Shown here: piece by piece, positions 43,376 through 53,626 of the stretch
How positions within the stretch are numbered: position 1 is the stretch's first letter
How the letters are laid out: every line of letters begins with the position of its first letter
Assembly (NCBI GenBank): GCA_001936135.1
Contig: CP012810.1
Location: 1,736,001 to 1,800,000 of the forward strand
Reading direction: 5' to 3'
Origin: Saccharomycopsis fibuligera x Saccharomycopsis cf. fibuligera
Taxonomy: Eukaryota > Ascomycota > Saccharomycetes > Ascoideales > Saccharomycopsidaceae
Length of the DNA: 64,000 nucleotides
Translations under genes and position numbers: made by a program
The notes under the pieces: model-generated
Databases searched by the model: none
Seen by the model: the letters and a program-made list of their open reading frames with translations, nothing else
What the model was told of the DNA's origin: nothing

Positions 43376-43650
43376 CTGGAGCATGTTTCTACTTTCGTTG
43401 GTGCTTGTTCTATCTTCATGCCCTTTGTGCAAATACATGCACTGTCACAACGTTATGACTTTCAAACCATACTATTGGTATATGTCAGACAGCAGACTAT
43501 TGGGAGAGACTCTTTTTAATTATGTAGTACAAAAATAAAGTGAAGCTGCTGACTAAGAAAACAGTAATACAAACCTACAGAATTAGTAATAAAGTGATTA
43601 ATGAGTATTGTAAAGTAAGAATAGTAAAGTAGCAGTAGTAAAGTAAGGCT
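43376..43650. repeat. old dispersed repeat, copy 2
   Basis: Diverged partner of 17,935-18,205. Followed by GTAAAGTAAG-like units up to about 43,690. Near a tRNA gene, as expected for an LTR relic. Confidence 0.55.
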
Positions 43651-44073
43651 TATAAAACCTTCATAATAAAGTAAAATCAGTAAAGTAATGAAACTACAGT
43701 AATTGATTTGAATGATACCCGTACTTCAACAAATACAACTTGTACTTCAACAAATAATTGATTTAATTACAACAGAGATTAACTTCACTATCCAATAGAG
43801 ATATCTGACTTGTCGAAGTCTTCAAGATTTGTTTTAGGCACGTCACCATAATAGAAATGATTGTTAAAACTCATGTGGATCGAACCACACCGCCACCAGG
43901 TTTTAAATAATGGGTTCCTCTCTGTATACTCCAGAATACTGCCAGTTTTTAGTTGGTGCTCAAAGCGCAAGTTTTTTTAAGTTGATGAAGCTGGTTTCGC
44001 GTTCTTCAATTTTGTCGGTCTCAATTACGGGTTACGTTCCTGAATTTAAGATAGAAAGAGTGCAAAAATAAAG
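43651..44073. other. no gene seen
   Basis: 423 bp of AT-rich DNA downstream of tRNA-Glu. Two imperfect copies of GTACTTCAACAAATA lie near 43,721-43,755. Nothing else supported. Confidence 0.4.
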
Positions 44074-44083
44074 AAAAAGAAAA
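44074..44083 (-). terminator. Pol III terminator of tRNA-Glu
   Basis: On the minus strand TTTT then CTTTTT directly after the tRNA 3' end. Confidence 0.85.
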
Positions 44084-44084
44084 T

Positions 44085-44156
44085 TTCCGATACCGGGAGT
44101 CGAACCCGGGTTTGCTCGGTGAAAGCGAACCGTGCTAGCCGTTACACTATATCGGA
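44085..44156 (-). tRNA. tRNA-Glu (UUC)
   Basis: 72 nt, intronless. Acceptor TCCGATA pairs with TATCGGA. A box TAGTGTAACGGCTAGC, anticodon loop CTTTCAC with anticodon TTC, B box GGGTTCGACTCCC. Close to S. cerevisiae tRNA-Glu. The discriminator is A here. Element G is inserted just upstream of it. Confidence 0.96.
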
Positions 44157-44167
44157 ATTTATATGAA

Positions 44168-44419
44168 TGTTGCGAACATTTTCCTTTATTGGGTGCACAT
44201 TTCTGATCAGTCTGCGTTCACAATCAGTCTAGACAAGAGGCACCCCTAGTTGCTATCGAAAATTTTGTATAAAGGTCGGCGTTGTGTTCCTTCTAACTTG
44301 TGTATATAGCGATGGGCGGAATAAACGATAAGCCGGATATACCCATCGATACCCATAATAACTCCTACAATACGCGTTTAAAAGTGCTTAGTAGAGAGCT
44401 ACCCCTTTTAAACACAACA
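44168..44419 (+). repeat. G 5' LTR
   Basis: 252 bp with inverted TGTTG/CAACA ends. Repeated at 50,500. Confidence 0.95.
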
Positions 44420-44474
44420 TTACTTCTTCGTAACCTAACTATTTGAAAATTGAGAACATACTATAACTTAAAGA

Positions 44475-45863
44475 ATGGACAAACAAGACAAACAACAACA
44501 AACAACTGAAATTCCAGCTGTTGAAGACTCTAACTGTTGGATTTATACCAATTAACGTCTTTCATACCGTTCATTTGGTATAATCTTTTATTTTTGGTAA
44601 ACTGCCTTTTGCGGCCGAGAACATTTGGGCGCACGCATAGTTGCTAAGGAGAACAACATCAAAGATGTGGAGGAAAATTTTCATCACCTGAGCATTATGG
44701 GTGAGGAATGAAATTATTATATATAGTCTGAAAAACAGAATGTTTTTATTTAGTGATATAGTTTATAATAAAAGTAAGGAATATAAGTCCAATTTCATTA
44801 CTCAGCTAAGTTTCATTACGTAACTAAGATCTCAGTAAGTGGCTACCCTTCACTACTAGAAGAGAGACTAATCTAACCAGTGCTACTCAGAGGAGACAAC
44901 CTCAGGTATGGGTAGCAGATCTAGTCACTATACTCTGACACTAACAACGGGCAAAACTTGGAAATCATCGTGGGATTGCTCAAGGAAATTAAACATCAAA
45001 TGGGAAACCAGGATGAAAGATTAAAGAATCTTGAATCCAGAAGTGAAATTGACCCAGAACCAGAAAAAAGAATTAGAGATGTCGCGGAAGTCAATAGCTC
45101 AGATTCTGATGAAGAACCAAAGAAAAAAGGAAAAGTTGAACTATTTGATGCAGTTCAGAGATACTTGTTTAAAAACTCAAACAGGTATACAAGAGAAAAG
45201 TTTAGAATCGCTGACGGCCCAGAAACGTACATGGTTTACTTGAAAAAGGAAGTCGACCTATTATCGAAATTAGGAACAGTTGAAAACGAACACTTAGAAT
45301 GGATTTTAGTTAACACCTTGGACAACTCGTCTTTGAGAAAAGTTAGAGATGCTTTAGCAAACAATTCAACTGACCTTCGTTTCGAATCAACGGACATGGA
45401 AGGAAAGCTAAGGGAAATAAAGCAAGCTATATTCCCAACATTGAGAGAAATCACTGAACGGTTACGTCGACAAGACAAACAAAAAGGATACGAATCATTT
45501 GAGAAACAACTAGATAAGGTGACTGATATCGTTAACACGCTTCCAAGAGCAGTTCAGGAAGTATACCATGAACAGCTATTTAGACATGTTCGCGAAAGTT
45601 TTCACAGAGAATATAACAAAGTTTTATTTGAACTCAAATCGCACGCAGCAACAGCGATACAACAAACATATCGAGAAGACAATGGCAAAATAGGTGTTGA
45701 TCCTAGTGAGACAATAGTTTTGATGAAGGACATTCGTAACTCATATGTGTCAAATCCAAAATTTCATGCTATGGCAATAAAAGGAGAATCACAAAGAAGA
45801 CAAAATTTTAGCTCAGCAACAAAACCATACGGACAAAAAAACGATCGTCCGCAAAGACACTAA
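44475..45863 (+). pseudogene. G gag, interrupted by a solo LTR
   Basis: The frame opens MDKQDKQQQTTEIPAVEDSN, then the solo LTR-B lies in it, then it continues from 44,941 (NGQNLEIIVGLLKEIKHQMG) to 45,863. The main part is a helical capsid-type domain with a KR-rich end (RRQNFSSATKPYGQKNDRPQ). No CCHC knuckle is visible before the stop. Confidence 0.85.
44535..44940 (+). repeat. solo LTR-B inside gag of G
   Basis: 406 bp, TGTTGGATTT... to ...ATACTCTGACA, with a perfect 5-bp target duplication CTAAC (44,530-44,534 and 44,941-44,945). A B element inserted into G and later left one LTR by LTR-LTR recombination, so B moved after G. Confidence 0.95.
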
Positions 45864-45876
45864 ACTATTCAAAATA

Positions 45877-48800
45877 ATGAGTTCATTCCACGACAAATAT
45901 CTATGGACTGATATGAAACTTGTGGGAATTGAAAATAGTTTAAGTTTTATGGATACTGGCGCTGGTGTAAACTTGAAAAAAGAAGTTCCGAGAGTAATAA
46001 AAGTGAAAAACTCGAGACCAATAAGTTTAAAGCTAGGAAATCAGGATGTAACGGTTCTTTCCAAAACTTGCAAAATATTTAGTCATAAATTGAAGAAATC
46101 TATTTTATTTTATGTTGAACCAAAGCTTCCGGTAAACATCATCGTCGGTATTGATATTTGCAAGACAATATTGAATGTAACCGAACCTTTATGGATTAGC
46201 TTGAAAGATGAGGACGAAAACAATGAACATATCTCAAATATTAAGTCTAAATTTAAAATTCTATTTCGAGATCCAGATTTAATCACAGAACAAGTTTCAG
46301 GAAAACGGGAATTACCATTCAAGCATAAGATTGAATTAATTCCAGAAGCTCCAACCAGAATTCATGTGAAGCCATATAAATCATCGCCAGTGCAAAAACG
46401 AGTATTCACCGAAATTATAACAAAGCTCTTAAAATCCGGAATAATTGAATACTCAGATAGTCAAATGGTATCACGGGGGTTCACAGTTCCCAAAAAAGAT
46501 GGTTCACACAGATTCGTGGTCAACTATCAAACTATCAACGCTAATTCTATTACTCCAGTATCAGCGAGTATTAGCGATGAAGAGTTGTTAACAGCATTTG
46601 GAGACGCTAAGATATTCAGCAAACTAGACTTATCATCAGGATATTACCAGGTTAAAATGGACAGTGAATCAAAGCCATTAACCGCTTTTGTTACTCATAT
46701 GGGTGTTTTTCAATATACGCGTATGCCTTTTGGTTTGTCGGGTGCTCCGAACACAGTTATTAAAAATTTGAGTGCAATATTAAAGGAATTTTTATTTCGT
46801 GGTGTACTAATGTATATGGACGATATCTTATTATATTCGGATACATATTCACAGCATTTACAACTTATTCAAGATGTTTTTCAGATTCTTTCGGATTATG
46901 CTATTATTTTAAATGAAAACAAATGTGAATTTTGTGTCGAGGAAACAGAGTTTCTAGGTCATGTGATACGTCATAGATCAGTTCAGCCTATAATTAAGAA
47001 GACAGATGCTATAAAGAACTGGCCTCCAATAAAAACCAAAAAAGATGCTCAAAGCTTTTTAGGAACAGTAAATTATTTCCGAACATATATAGCGCACTGT
47101 GCGCAAAAGTCTGAAGGTATACGTGAGTTCATCAAAGGAAAGCTCAAGTATAACGACACAAAGGTTAGTCAATCAGTTCAGCAATTGAAAGATGCTCTTA
47201 CTTCAAAACCAGTTTTAGTCCCCCTCATTCCTAATGCTGATATTAAGATTTATTGCGATGCTTCAAATTCAGCCGCGGGAGCCATCATAGAAATGTGCCA
47301 AAACAATAAAAAAGTAGGTGTGCTTGCCTATTATTCAAAAGCGTTTTCTTCTGATGAAATTATGTGGCCAATTTGGCAAAAAGAACTTTATTCAGTTGTA
47401 CTAGTGTTACAACGCTTTGGTTATTTAATATCGGATAGATCAATTGAAATTTATACGGATAATCAAACTGTGGAATTTATAAGTCAGAAAAAATATGAGC
47501 GTCCAGAAGCAAAGTTGTACCGGTGGTTATCATATTTAGCCAATTTTCGGTTCAAATTCTGCCCGATTAGATCACAACAAAATCCATCCAATGGTTTATC
47601 ACGACAATATCAGGATGCATCAGAGTATTGCATGTTACAATGTGAATTCGATGAAGATCTTGCCGCTAACTATGAAGAGTTTCACACTCGCTTCGGTACG
47701 GCAATAGTCAAAGAAATTATTGATAATTACATACATCTACCTGAACCGTATAAAATAATTTATAAGCAAGAACAAAAACAGCCATCTGAAGAGCCTCAAT
47801 TAGTTGGAAAACAATTGGTAAGATGTTACAAGGGATTGCTTTTCATGAGCGTTCCAGGAGATCATGCCACTGTTTTAGTAGCTGGAAGAGACTTACAATA
47901 TAAGTTAGTAGAATCGGTTCATCAACAAGCTCATTTAGGTCAATGGAAAACAATTGCAGACTTACTGAACTACATCTTTTTCACCAAGATGCAGAAAATT
48001 GTGAGAAAAGTGATTCACCAATGCAAGACATGTACTGCAAATAAGTCACTCAATTATAGCACACAGGTATTTCAACGTCCACTAATGCCAGCACTCAACG
48101 TCGGACAAGTCCTCCACATGGATATTTTAACTCACTTGCCAACAGTCAAGGATCAACATCAAATCTTCACTCAAATTTTGGTTGTAGTTGACAGATTGTC
48201 GAGACGTATTTACCTTGAACCAATTGTGGCAGATGCAACATCAACAACAATAATCAACACATTAGTGAAATTATTTACACGACATCATTTTCCCAAGGTC
48301 ATCATTGCTGATTTGGATGCTAAATTTACTTCACGAGTTTTTAAGAAATTTCTAGAAACTTATAGCGTTAACATTATTTTTGCGACTCCAAACCATCATC
48401 AGTCTAACGGTCTTGCTGAACGCAATATTCGCACAGTCAGTCAAGTACTCAAAAGCTACATGGAATTGTTTCCAAATTGGCTTCAGTATTCACCCATTAT
48501 TGAATATTACTTGAACGATGCAAAGCAAACGCGTGGTTTTAATGCTTTTCAGATTAGTACAGGCAGAAACAATGTTTTACCAGCTCCACAATCAACTCAT
48601 TTTCTGCAAGAAGTTGTTCCTTGGCATGAACTAAAGGACCCCAAAAAGCGTGAATACTACAATGAGAATCCAAACGCTTTAGCTAATTATGTTCAGTTTC
48701 AAGATGATCATCATCAGGTAATTTGGAGATTAGTTAAGAATGAGGATATTGACAACATTATCAGTCGCGAGCTTAAAGCTAACAACTTTAGACCAATTCA

Positions 48801-49326
48801 GAAATTCCGGAAAAATGACTTGGTATTCGTTCATCGACTTGCTTTCCATAGTGCAACTATAAGCAAGTGGGATCCAATATATTTTGGGCCATATCGCTGT
48901 GTTTCAGAGATAAATGAATACAATCAGATTTCTATCAACATTCCTCTTCGGAGAAGTCTAAGAAATCAAAAATTCTTATGCAAATGGTTAAAACCTTACC
49001 AACGTCAGAATGACTCTGATTTTAGTTATTTACACCGAGTTTTTCAGGATTATCTCAATTGTCCACAGAAGCGTCAATTGAAAGCACGTTTAGATGATAT
49101 TAAAGAGATTATTTTCATTGATATCGCTAATGAAGAGATATCTGCCACGTTTCACCGTGCTCCTCCCCATATCGCTGGTATTTTTGATGTTGCAACCTGG
49201 ATGGAATGCGTGCCACAAGCAATAACCAAGAGATTGTTGAAAACATTTTTGATAAGAACGGAACAAGAACCAACCGACCAATTGGTTGATAATTGGTTAC
49301 TGGATTTGGAGAAGATGTCACGTTGA
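45877..49326 (+). CDS. G pol polyprotein (Ty3/gypsy)
   Basis: 1,149 aa. Order: aspartic protease (SFMDTGAGVNLK, about residue 25), reverse transcriptase (SKLDLSSGYYQVKMDSESK, QYTRMPFGLSGAPN, MYMDDILLYSD), RNase H (IKIYCDASNSAAGAIIEM, IYTDNQTVEFI), integrase zinc finger (HQQAHLGQWKT ... CKTCTANK) and core with D, D and E (HMDILTHL, IIADLDAKFTSR, HHQSNGLAERNIRT), ending in a ~300-aa C-terminal domain. Protease-RT-RNase H-integrase order defines the gypsy group. No break seen. Confidence 0.95.
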   Translation: MSSFHDKYLWTDMKLVGIENSLSFMDTGAGVNLKKEVPRVIKVKNSRPISLKLGNQDVTVLSKTCKIFSHKLKKSILFYVEPKLPVNIIVGIDICKTILNVTEPLWISLKDEDENNEHISNIKSKFKILFRDPDLITEQVSGKRELPFKHKIELIPEAPTRIHVKPYKSSPVQKRVFTEIITKLLKSGIIEYSDSQMVSRGFTVPKKDGSHRFVVNYQTINANSITPVSASISDEELLTAFGDAKIFSKLDLSSGYYQVKMDSESKPLTAFVTHMGVFQYTRMPFGLSGAPNTVIKNLSAILKEFLFRGVLMYMDDILLYSDTYSQHLQLIQDVFQILSDYAIILNENKCEFCVEETEFLGHVIRHRSVQPIIKKTDAIKNWPPIKTKKDAQSFLGTVNYFRTYIAHCAQKSEGIREFIKGKLKYNDTKVSQSVQQLKDALTSKPVLVPLIPNADIKIYCDASNSAAGAIIEMCQNNKKVGVLAYYSKAFSSDEIMWPIWQKELYSVVLVLQRFGYLISDRSIEIYTDNQTVEFISQKKYERPEAKLYRWLSYLANFRFKFCPIRSQQNPSNGLSRQYQDASEYCMLQCEFDEDLAANYEEFHTRFGTAIVKEIIDNYIHLPEPYKIIYKQEQKQPSEEPQLVGKQLVRCYKGLLFMSVPGDHATVLVAGRDLQYKLVESVHQQAHLGQWKTIADLLNYIFFTKMQKIVRKVIHQCKTCTANKSLNYSTQVFQRPLMPALNVGQVLHMDILTHLPTVKDQHQIFTQILVVVDRLSRRIYLEPIVADATSTTIINTLVKLFTRHHFPKVIIADLDAKFTSRVFKKFLETYSVNIIFATPNHHQSNGLAERNIRTVSQVLKSYMELFPNWLQYSPIIEYYLNDAKQTRGFNAFQISTGRNNVLPAPQSTHFLQEVVPWHELKDPKKREYYNENPNALANYVQFQDDHHQVIWRLVKNEDIDNIISRELKANNFRPIQKFRKNDLVFVHRLAFHSATISKWDPIYFGPYRCVSEINEYNQISINIPLRRSLRNQKFLCKWLKPYQRQNDSDFSYLHRVFQDYLNCPQKRQLKARLDDIKEIIFIDIANEEISATFHRAPPHIAGIFDVATWMECVPQAITKRLLKTFLIRTEQEPTDQLVDNWLLDLEKMSR

Positions 49327-50499
49327 GACATTTTGGTTAAAGTTACAATTTTAGAAGTAAACATGTTTTCACCATGGGTGATTTTTTTGGTAGACACCAT
49401 ACCTATTTGATAGCAACCTAAGTATTCGGTATGTATATTCGGCAAACTTAGTTTGTATTATTGCGATTTAGTACGATTTATTTGATTTTGTTTTTGAATT
49501 TTAAGTGAAACATCAACACGAGAGTTATAGACAGCGATAAACAAGGACAAATAATATACACTGACTTAAAACTAGTATCTAGCGCGAGGTCACGCTTTCT
49601 GGCCACCAGGGGAAGAATAAGTTGTCAGTCCATTGTTGCCAAGGCTACAATGACAACTAGCAATCTAGGAAAGAGAAAACGAATGACTTGACGATGATCA
49701 AGTGTTAACGATCGATTAATGGAAGAGAATAAATGAAAAGAAGTTGGAAAATCTCCTCTTCCAATGTGGACCCTCGGAGGTCATGGATGAAAAGAAGTTG
49801 GAAAATCTCCTTATTGAATATGGACCCTCGGAGGTCATGGATGGAATGAAGTTGGATCTAGTCCTCTTCGAAGTTTGGATTCCTGGAGATCATCGATACG
49901 AAAGACGGATGTTTATGTACCTCTTTTAGAATAAGCGAAACGCTGAATTTTCGATTTGATTGAAACGGATCTGGATGGATGATGGTATTTTATTTTATAT
50001 TTATTGCTCTGCTAGTCTGACGTATTCAATGCGAATCATTGTACGGAGATTTAGTATAGACCAGGTATCAATTACTGACAAGGCAACTCTGATTGGACCT
50101 GCCGGCGTTGGCTCTGCCTTAGATATGCAATTGCAAATTGGTTAGCAGTCAATTAGCTGGGATGTGCACAAGAACGCATCAAACCTTTTCTTTCTGGCCA
50201 AAAGAAGAGTTTTTTTTTACTTTTAATCTTCTTATTTTTCATTCAGCATGCATGCACATTTTCATTTGTCTTTTATAAATTTTGATGTTAACATTTCTTC
50301 CTAATTTATCATCTCCTACAAGTTGAAAGAGCGGAATGGATCGATGGGAGTGGTTTTTTGATTTGGTCCGCAATGTGGTAATGGCGGTTATATGTTTCCC
50401 ACTTCGTGTACCAGGATTGGCTCGTGAAATTCTGAACCTTCGCTGGGTAGTACAGATTGGAGATAATTTCGAGGGCGAAATTTCCGCGAGGCAGGGAAG
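49327..50499 (+). other. G 3' noncoding region
   Basis: A long 1.17-kb stretch between pol and the 3' LTR, holding a 54-bp tandem repeat (own entry). A purine-rich run GAGGCAGGGAAG (50,488-50,499) directly abuts the 3' LTR and is the likely polypurine tract. No envelope-like frame is seen. Confidence 0.7.
49733..49900 (+). repeat. 54-bp tandem repeat, three copies
   Basis: Units start at 49,733, 49,787 and 49,841. The first two are nearly identical (ATGAAAAGAAGTTGG, then CCCTCGGAGGTCATGG); the third has diverged. The length is a multiple of three and a short frame crosses it, but coding is not supported. Confidence 0.88.
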
Positions 50500-50746
50500 T
50501 GTTGCAAACATTTTCCTTTATTGGGTTCACATTTCTGATCAGTCTGCGTTCACAATCAGTCTAGACAAGAGGCACCCCTAGTTGCTATCGAAAATTTTGT
50601 ATAAAGGTCGGCGTTGTGTTCCTTCTAACTTGTGTATATAGCGATGGGCGGAAGATAAGCCGGATATACCCATCGATAACCATAATAACTCCTACAATAC
50701 GCGTTTAAAAGTGCTTAGTAGAGAACTACCCCTTTTAAACACAACA
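50500..50746 (+). repeat. G 3' LTR
   Basis: 247 bp, same ends as the 5' LTR, followed by the ATGAA duplicate. Confidence 0.95.
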
Positions 50747-50820
50747 ATGAACTATAAGAGATGGGGTATAGGGTCCAAATTAAGACGTGAAAAGGTTTTA
50801 GCAATGAACGTTTCAATATG

Positions 50821-53382
50821 AAATAAAAAGATAGAATTACTTATTGATCAAGACGGCAACCAGTTAACAAAAACACACGAGATCATAGACCATGCCTCAG
50901 ACTTCTATGCATCTCTCTATGATGGTACCAAGGGCACGAAGGATATTCAAATCATTGATAGATATTTGCAAGATAGCATTCCTAACATTCACATATCGGA
51001 CACAGAAAAGATAAATTTGAATAAGAACATAACTGAAGAAGAGCTCCTGATTGCCATCAAGGAGCCCAATAAGAATTCGGTGCCAGGAATTGATGGTTTT
51101 CCGTACAAGTTTTATTCCAAACTATATCCGCAGTTGAAAGAACGCCTCTTAGCTGAATTCAACACTATTTTTAGAACAGGCTCACTTCCTTACAATTACA
51201 GAACAGTTCTTTTTAATATCATTCCAAAGCCGCGGGATGATAAGACTGACATCAAAAATTACAGGCCAATAGCCATTATCAATGCCAATCTACGACTACT
51301 TAGCATAATTCTCAACAATCGTTTACTAACAGTGTTAGAAAAGCTTATAGGCAAAAATCAGCTGGGTTTCATACCGAATCGCCAATCTTATACTAACAGA
51401 AGAATGTTCAATGAGATTCTCGCGAGCATCAAGACACCACCAAATCAAAAGCACTATTTTGCCAAACACGAAAAGTTGCGCATACTTCTTTTGGATTTTC
51501 AGAAGGCTTTCGATAATGTGTCGCACACATACCTTGAATGCTTATTGAAACATCCCAACTTTGGTGCCGAAGGTTTCACATCCACAATAATGCTGATACT
51601 ACAAAGTACAATCGGATGCATTCACCTTAACAATAAGACAGGCCTGCTCTTTCCCTTAAACCAAGGTACCTTACAAGGAAACCCAATCAGCCCATCGCTT
51701 TTCGTATTGGCAGTTGGGCCCCTTCTACGGAATGTTGAGAGAGAACTACAAGGCTTCACTATTAATACAAAATATCTTAGCCCAATTAGAGTCACACACT
51801 TAGCCTTCGCCGACGATATTACCATTTTTGCAGATGGTAATCAAGACATGGAGTCAGCAATCCAAACGATCCAAGATTTCTGCTCGATAACGGGAGGGAG
51901 TTTGAACTATGATAAATCAAAAGTACTCATTTCCCCATACGCCACGGATATAGCAAAAACTGAAACTCAGCTTTTTGAAATTCCGATTGAGCAAGTAAAG
52001 GAAGACTATAAACTAACGTATCTCGGGATTAAAATTCCGAACCAGGGATGGCCAAAAAACTTGATACAAACAATGTACGCAAAGTTCAACATTCCCAACA
52101 TCAAACATTTGCCGCCGTCAAGTCAAGTCATGGCCTATAATACATTTATCTGTTCAAAATTCTACTACAAGGAGATTCATCAAAATCTCACTGACAAACA
52201 AATAAATGCAATCGAGATGGCTTTCAAACAATGTCTAAAAGCCACGAATGTTCCCCTCGAGACACTCGAGACACATAGACATAAAGGGGGTTATGGTATG
52301 ATAGACCTCAAAGCGCAGCTCACGTATAGAAAAGCACAAATTTCACAAAACTTGTTTCTAGATAAAAGCGACCCATACTTGAAGCTCTTCAGAGCAAAGC
52401 TACAACTTCTTCTAGATCACTTTATCAAAGTACGCTATGAGCTCGACCGTAAACCAGGACATACTGGCACTCAATTCTGGTGGAGAGATGTTCTCGATAC
52501 AGCTGACGGAGGCGAAGGCCAAGGGCATTCTATACTGCCACAGAACCCAGAACAGTGCTTCACGTTGACAGCCACAGAAGCAAACATAATAGCTCTGTGG
52601 AAACAAGTAGTCCCCAACAAACACAATCCTGGTACCGTTGGGCTTCAGCGCACATCAGATATAGCAGAAGCAGTGGAGCTCGGTGTACCGTTTTTGAAAA
52701 AAAAGTTCATTCCAAAAGAAGTCTTCGACTTCAAGTCCCGGAACGGTAGTGCACAAGTGCGCGAAAAGAAAGATAAACTACTATTCTCACACCAGTTGGC
52801 ACGTCTCAAACAAGTCACTAATAAACAGTGTCTGACATTTTGGCAAATGATAAACAAACAAACGTTCAAACACCCTGGCTGCTTCGAGAATATATACACA
52901 TTCCACCTCGGAGTCGAGAAGTTCAAATTCCAAGGTGAAAAATGTAAGTGGTGCTCTGAAGATTTATCACGTAAAAAATACAACCAGCAGTCATACGAAG
53001 ATGCTACCAACACACAAATGGAGCACTTTTTGGTTAAATGCCCAGTAGCACAAGCATTATGGAAAAAGTTACATATAAATAAGGAATTGAGCTGGGACAG
53101 CCTCATCCTTCCATCCAGTGATACACGAGAATTAATCCAGGTCAACAGCTACTTGATATTCCAAAAGAAATACTCCCGCCTACGGAGAGATAAGGACTTT
53201 GATTGGAAAACAATTCCAATCTCTAGTCTTGTTTACTACATCACCACGGTAATGAATTAGATAACACATCAGTGTTATCTTAGTGAGTGGAAGATGGTAT
53301 CGAAGTGAGACCCCTTTCTTTTTATCTGTCGACAGCAAAGCAATGACCCTCAAAAAAAAAATAAAATAAAAAAAAATAAAAT
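50821..53382 (+). mobile_element. LINE2: 5'-truncated L1/Zorro-type LINE
   Basis: It begins abruptly inside ORF2 at AAATAAAAAGATAGAATT, just after about 70 bp of the old tRNA-Glu upstream flank, and ends with a 3' UTR (to CAATGACCCTC) and an A-rich tail with scattered T (53,352-53,382). 5' truncation is the common result of target-primed reverse transcription. The retained part of ORF2 has no stop. Confidence 0.9.
50822..53260 (+). pseudogene. LINE2 ORF2, open but lacking the endonuclease
   Basis: Over 800 codons are open to the stop at 53,260. Reverse transcriptase blocks: NYRPIAIINANLRLLSIIL, LLLDFQKAFDNVSHTYLECLL, QGTLQGNPISPSLFVLAVGP, and the catalytic LAFADDITIFADGN. A long C-terminal domain follows, with CKWCSEDLSRKK and EHFLVKCPVAQALW forming a CCHC zf-RVT motif. 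The N-terminal AP endonuclease and the true start are missing through 5' truncation, so it cannot act alone. It is the best-preserved RT of this LINE family in the window. Confidence 0.9.
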
Positions 53383-53626
53383 ATCATTCATCCTAGACTA
53401 TAATCTCTCCTATATCTATTTCAAATCCAACTGATCCATTAAAGTTTAACTAATACTAACGGGGTTTTCACTTGTACAAGTTTCCCCTATAAACTAACAA
53501 CTGAACTATACTGTATATACTATATAGATAAGTTTATAAGATTATCTTTTCTACCGTTTATATAGAAATAATAAATCGATATTGTGTGTGAAAAAAAAAA
53601 AAAATGAATCCAAAGATCGTTTCAAT

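Larger units (their letters stand above)
44168..50746 (+). mobile_element. G: Ty3/gypsy element, largely whole
   Basis: LTRs at 44,168-44,419 and 50,500-50,746 (TGTTGC... to ...ACACAACA) with a 5-bp target duplication ATGAA (44,163-44,167 and 50,747-50,751). Its left end is 11 bp from the mature 5' end of tRNA-Glu, the position Ty3 integrase selects at Pol III start sites. Gag begins at 44,475 and is interrupted by a solo LTR-B; pol is one long open frame in the +1 frame relative to gag, as in Ty3. The LTRs differ by a few percent and a small length change, so it is moderately old. Confidence 0.95.

Noticed and set aside
49744-49929. 61-codon frame over the 54-bp repeats
   Set aside because: Length results from the repeat period; the rest has no protein character.
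49327-50499. Possible envelope gene in gypsy element G
   Set aside because: No long frame, signal peptide or membrane span in the region between pol and the 3' LTR.
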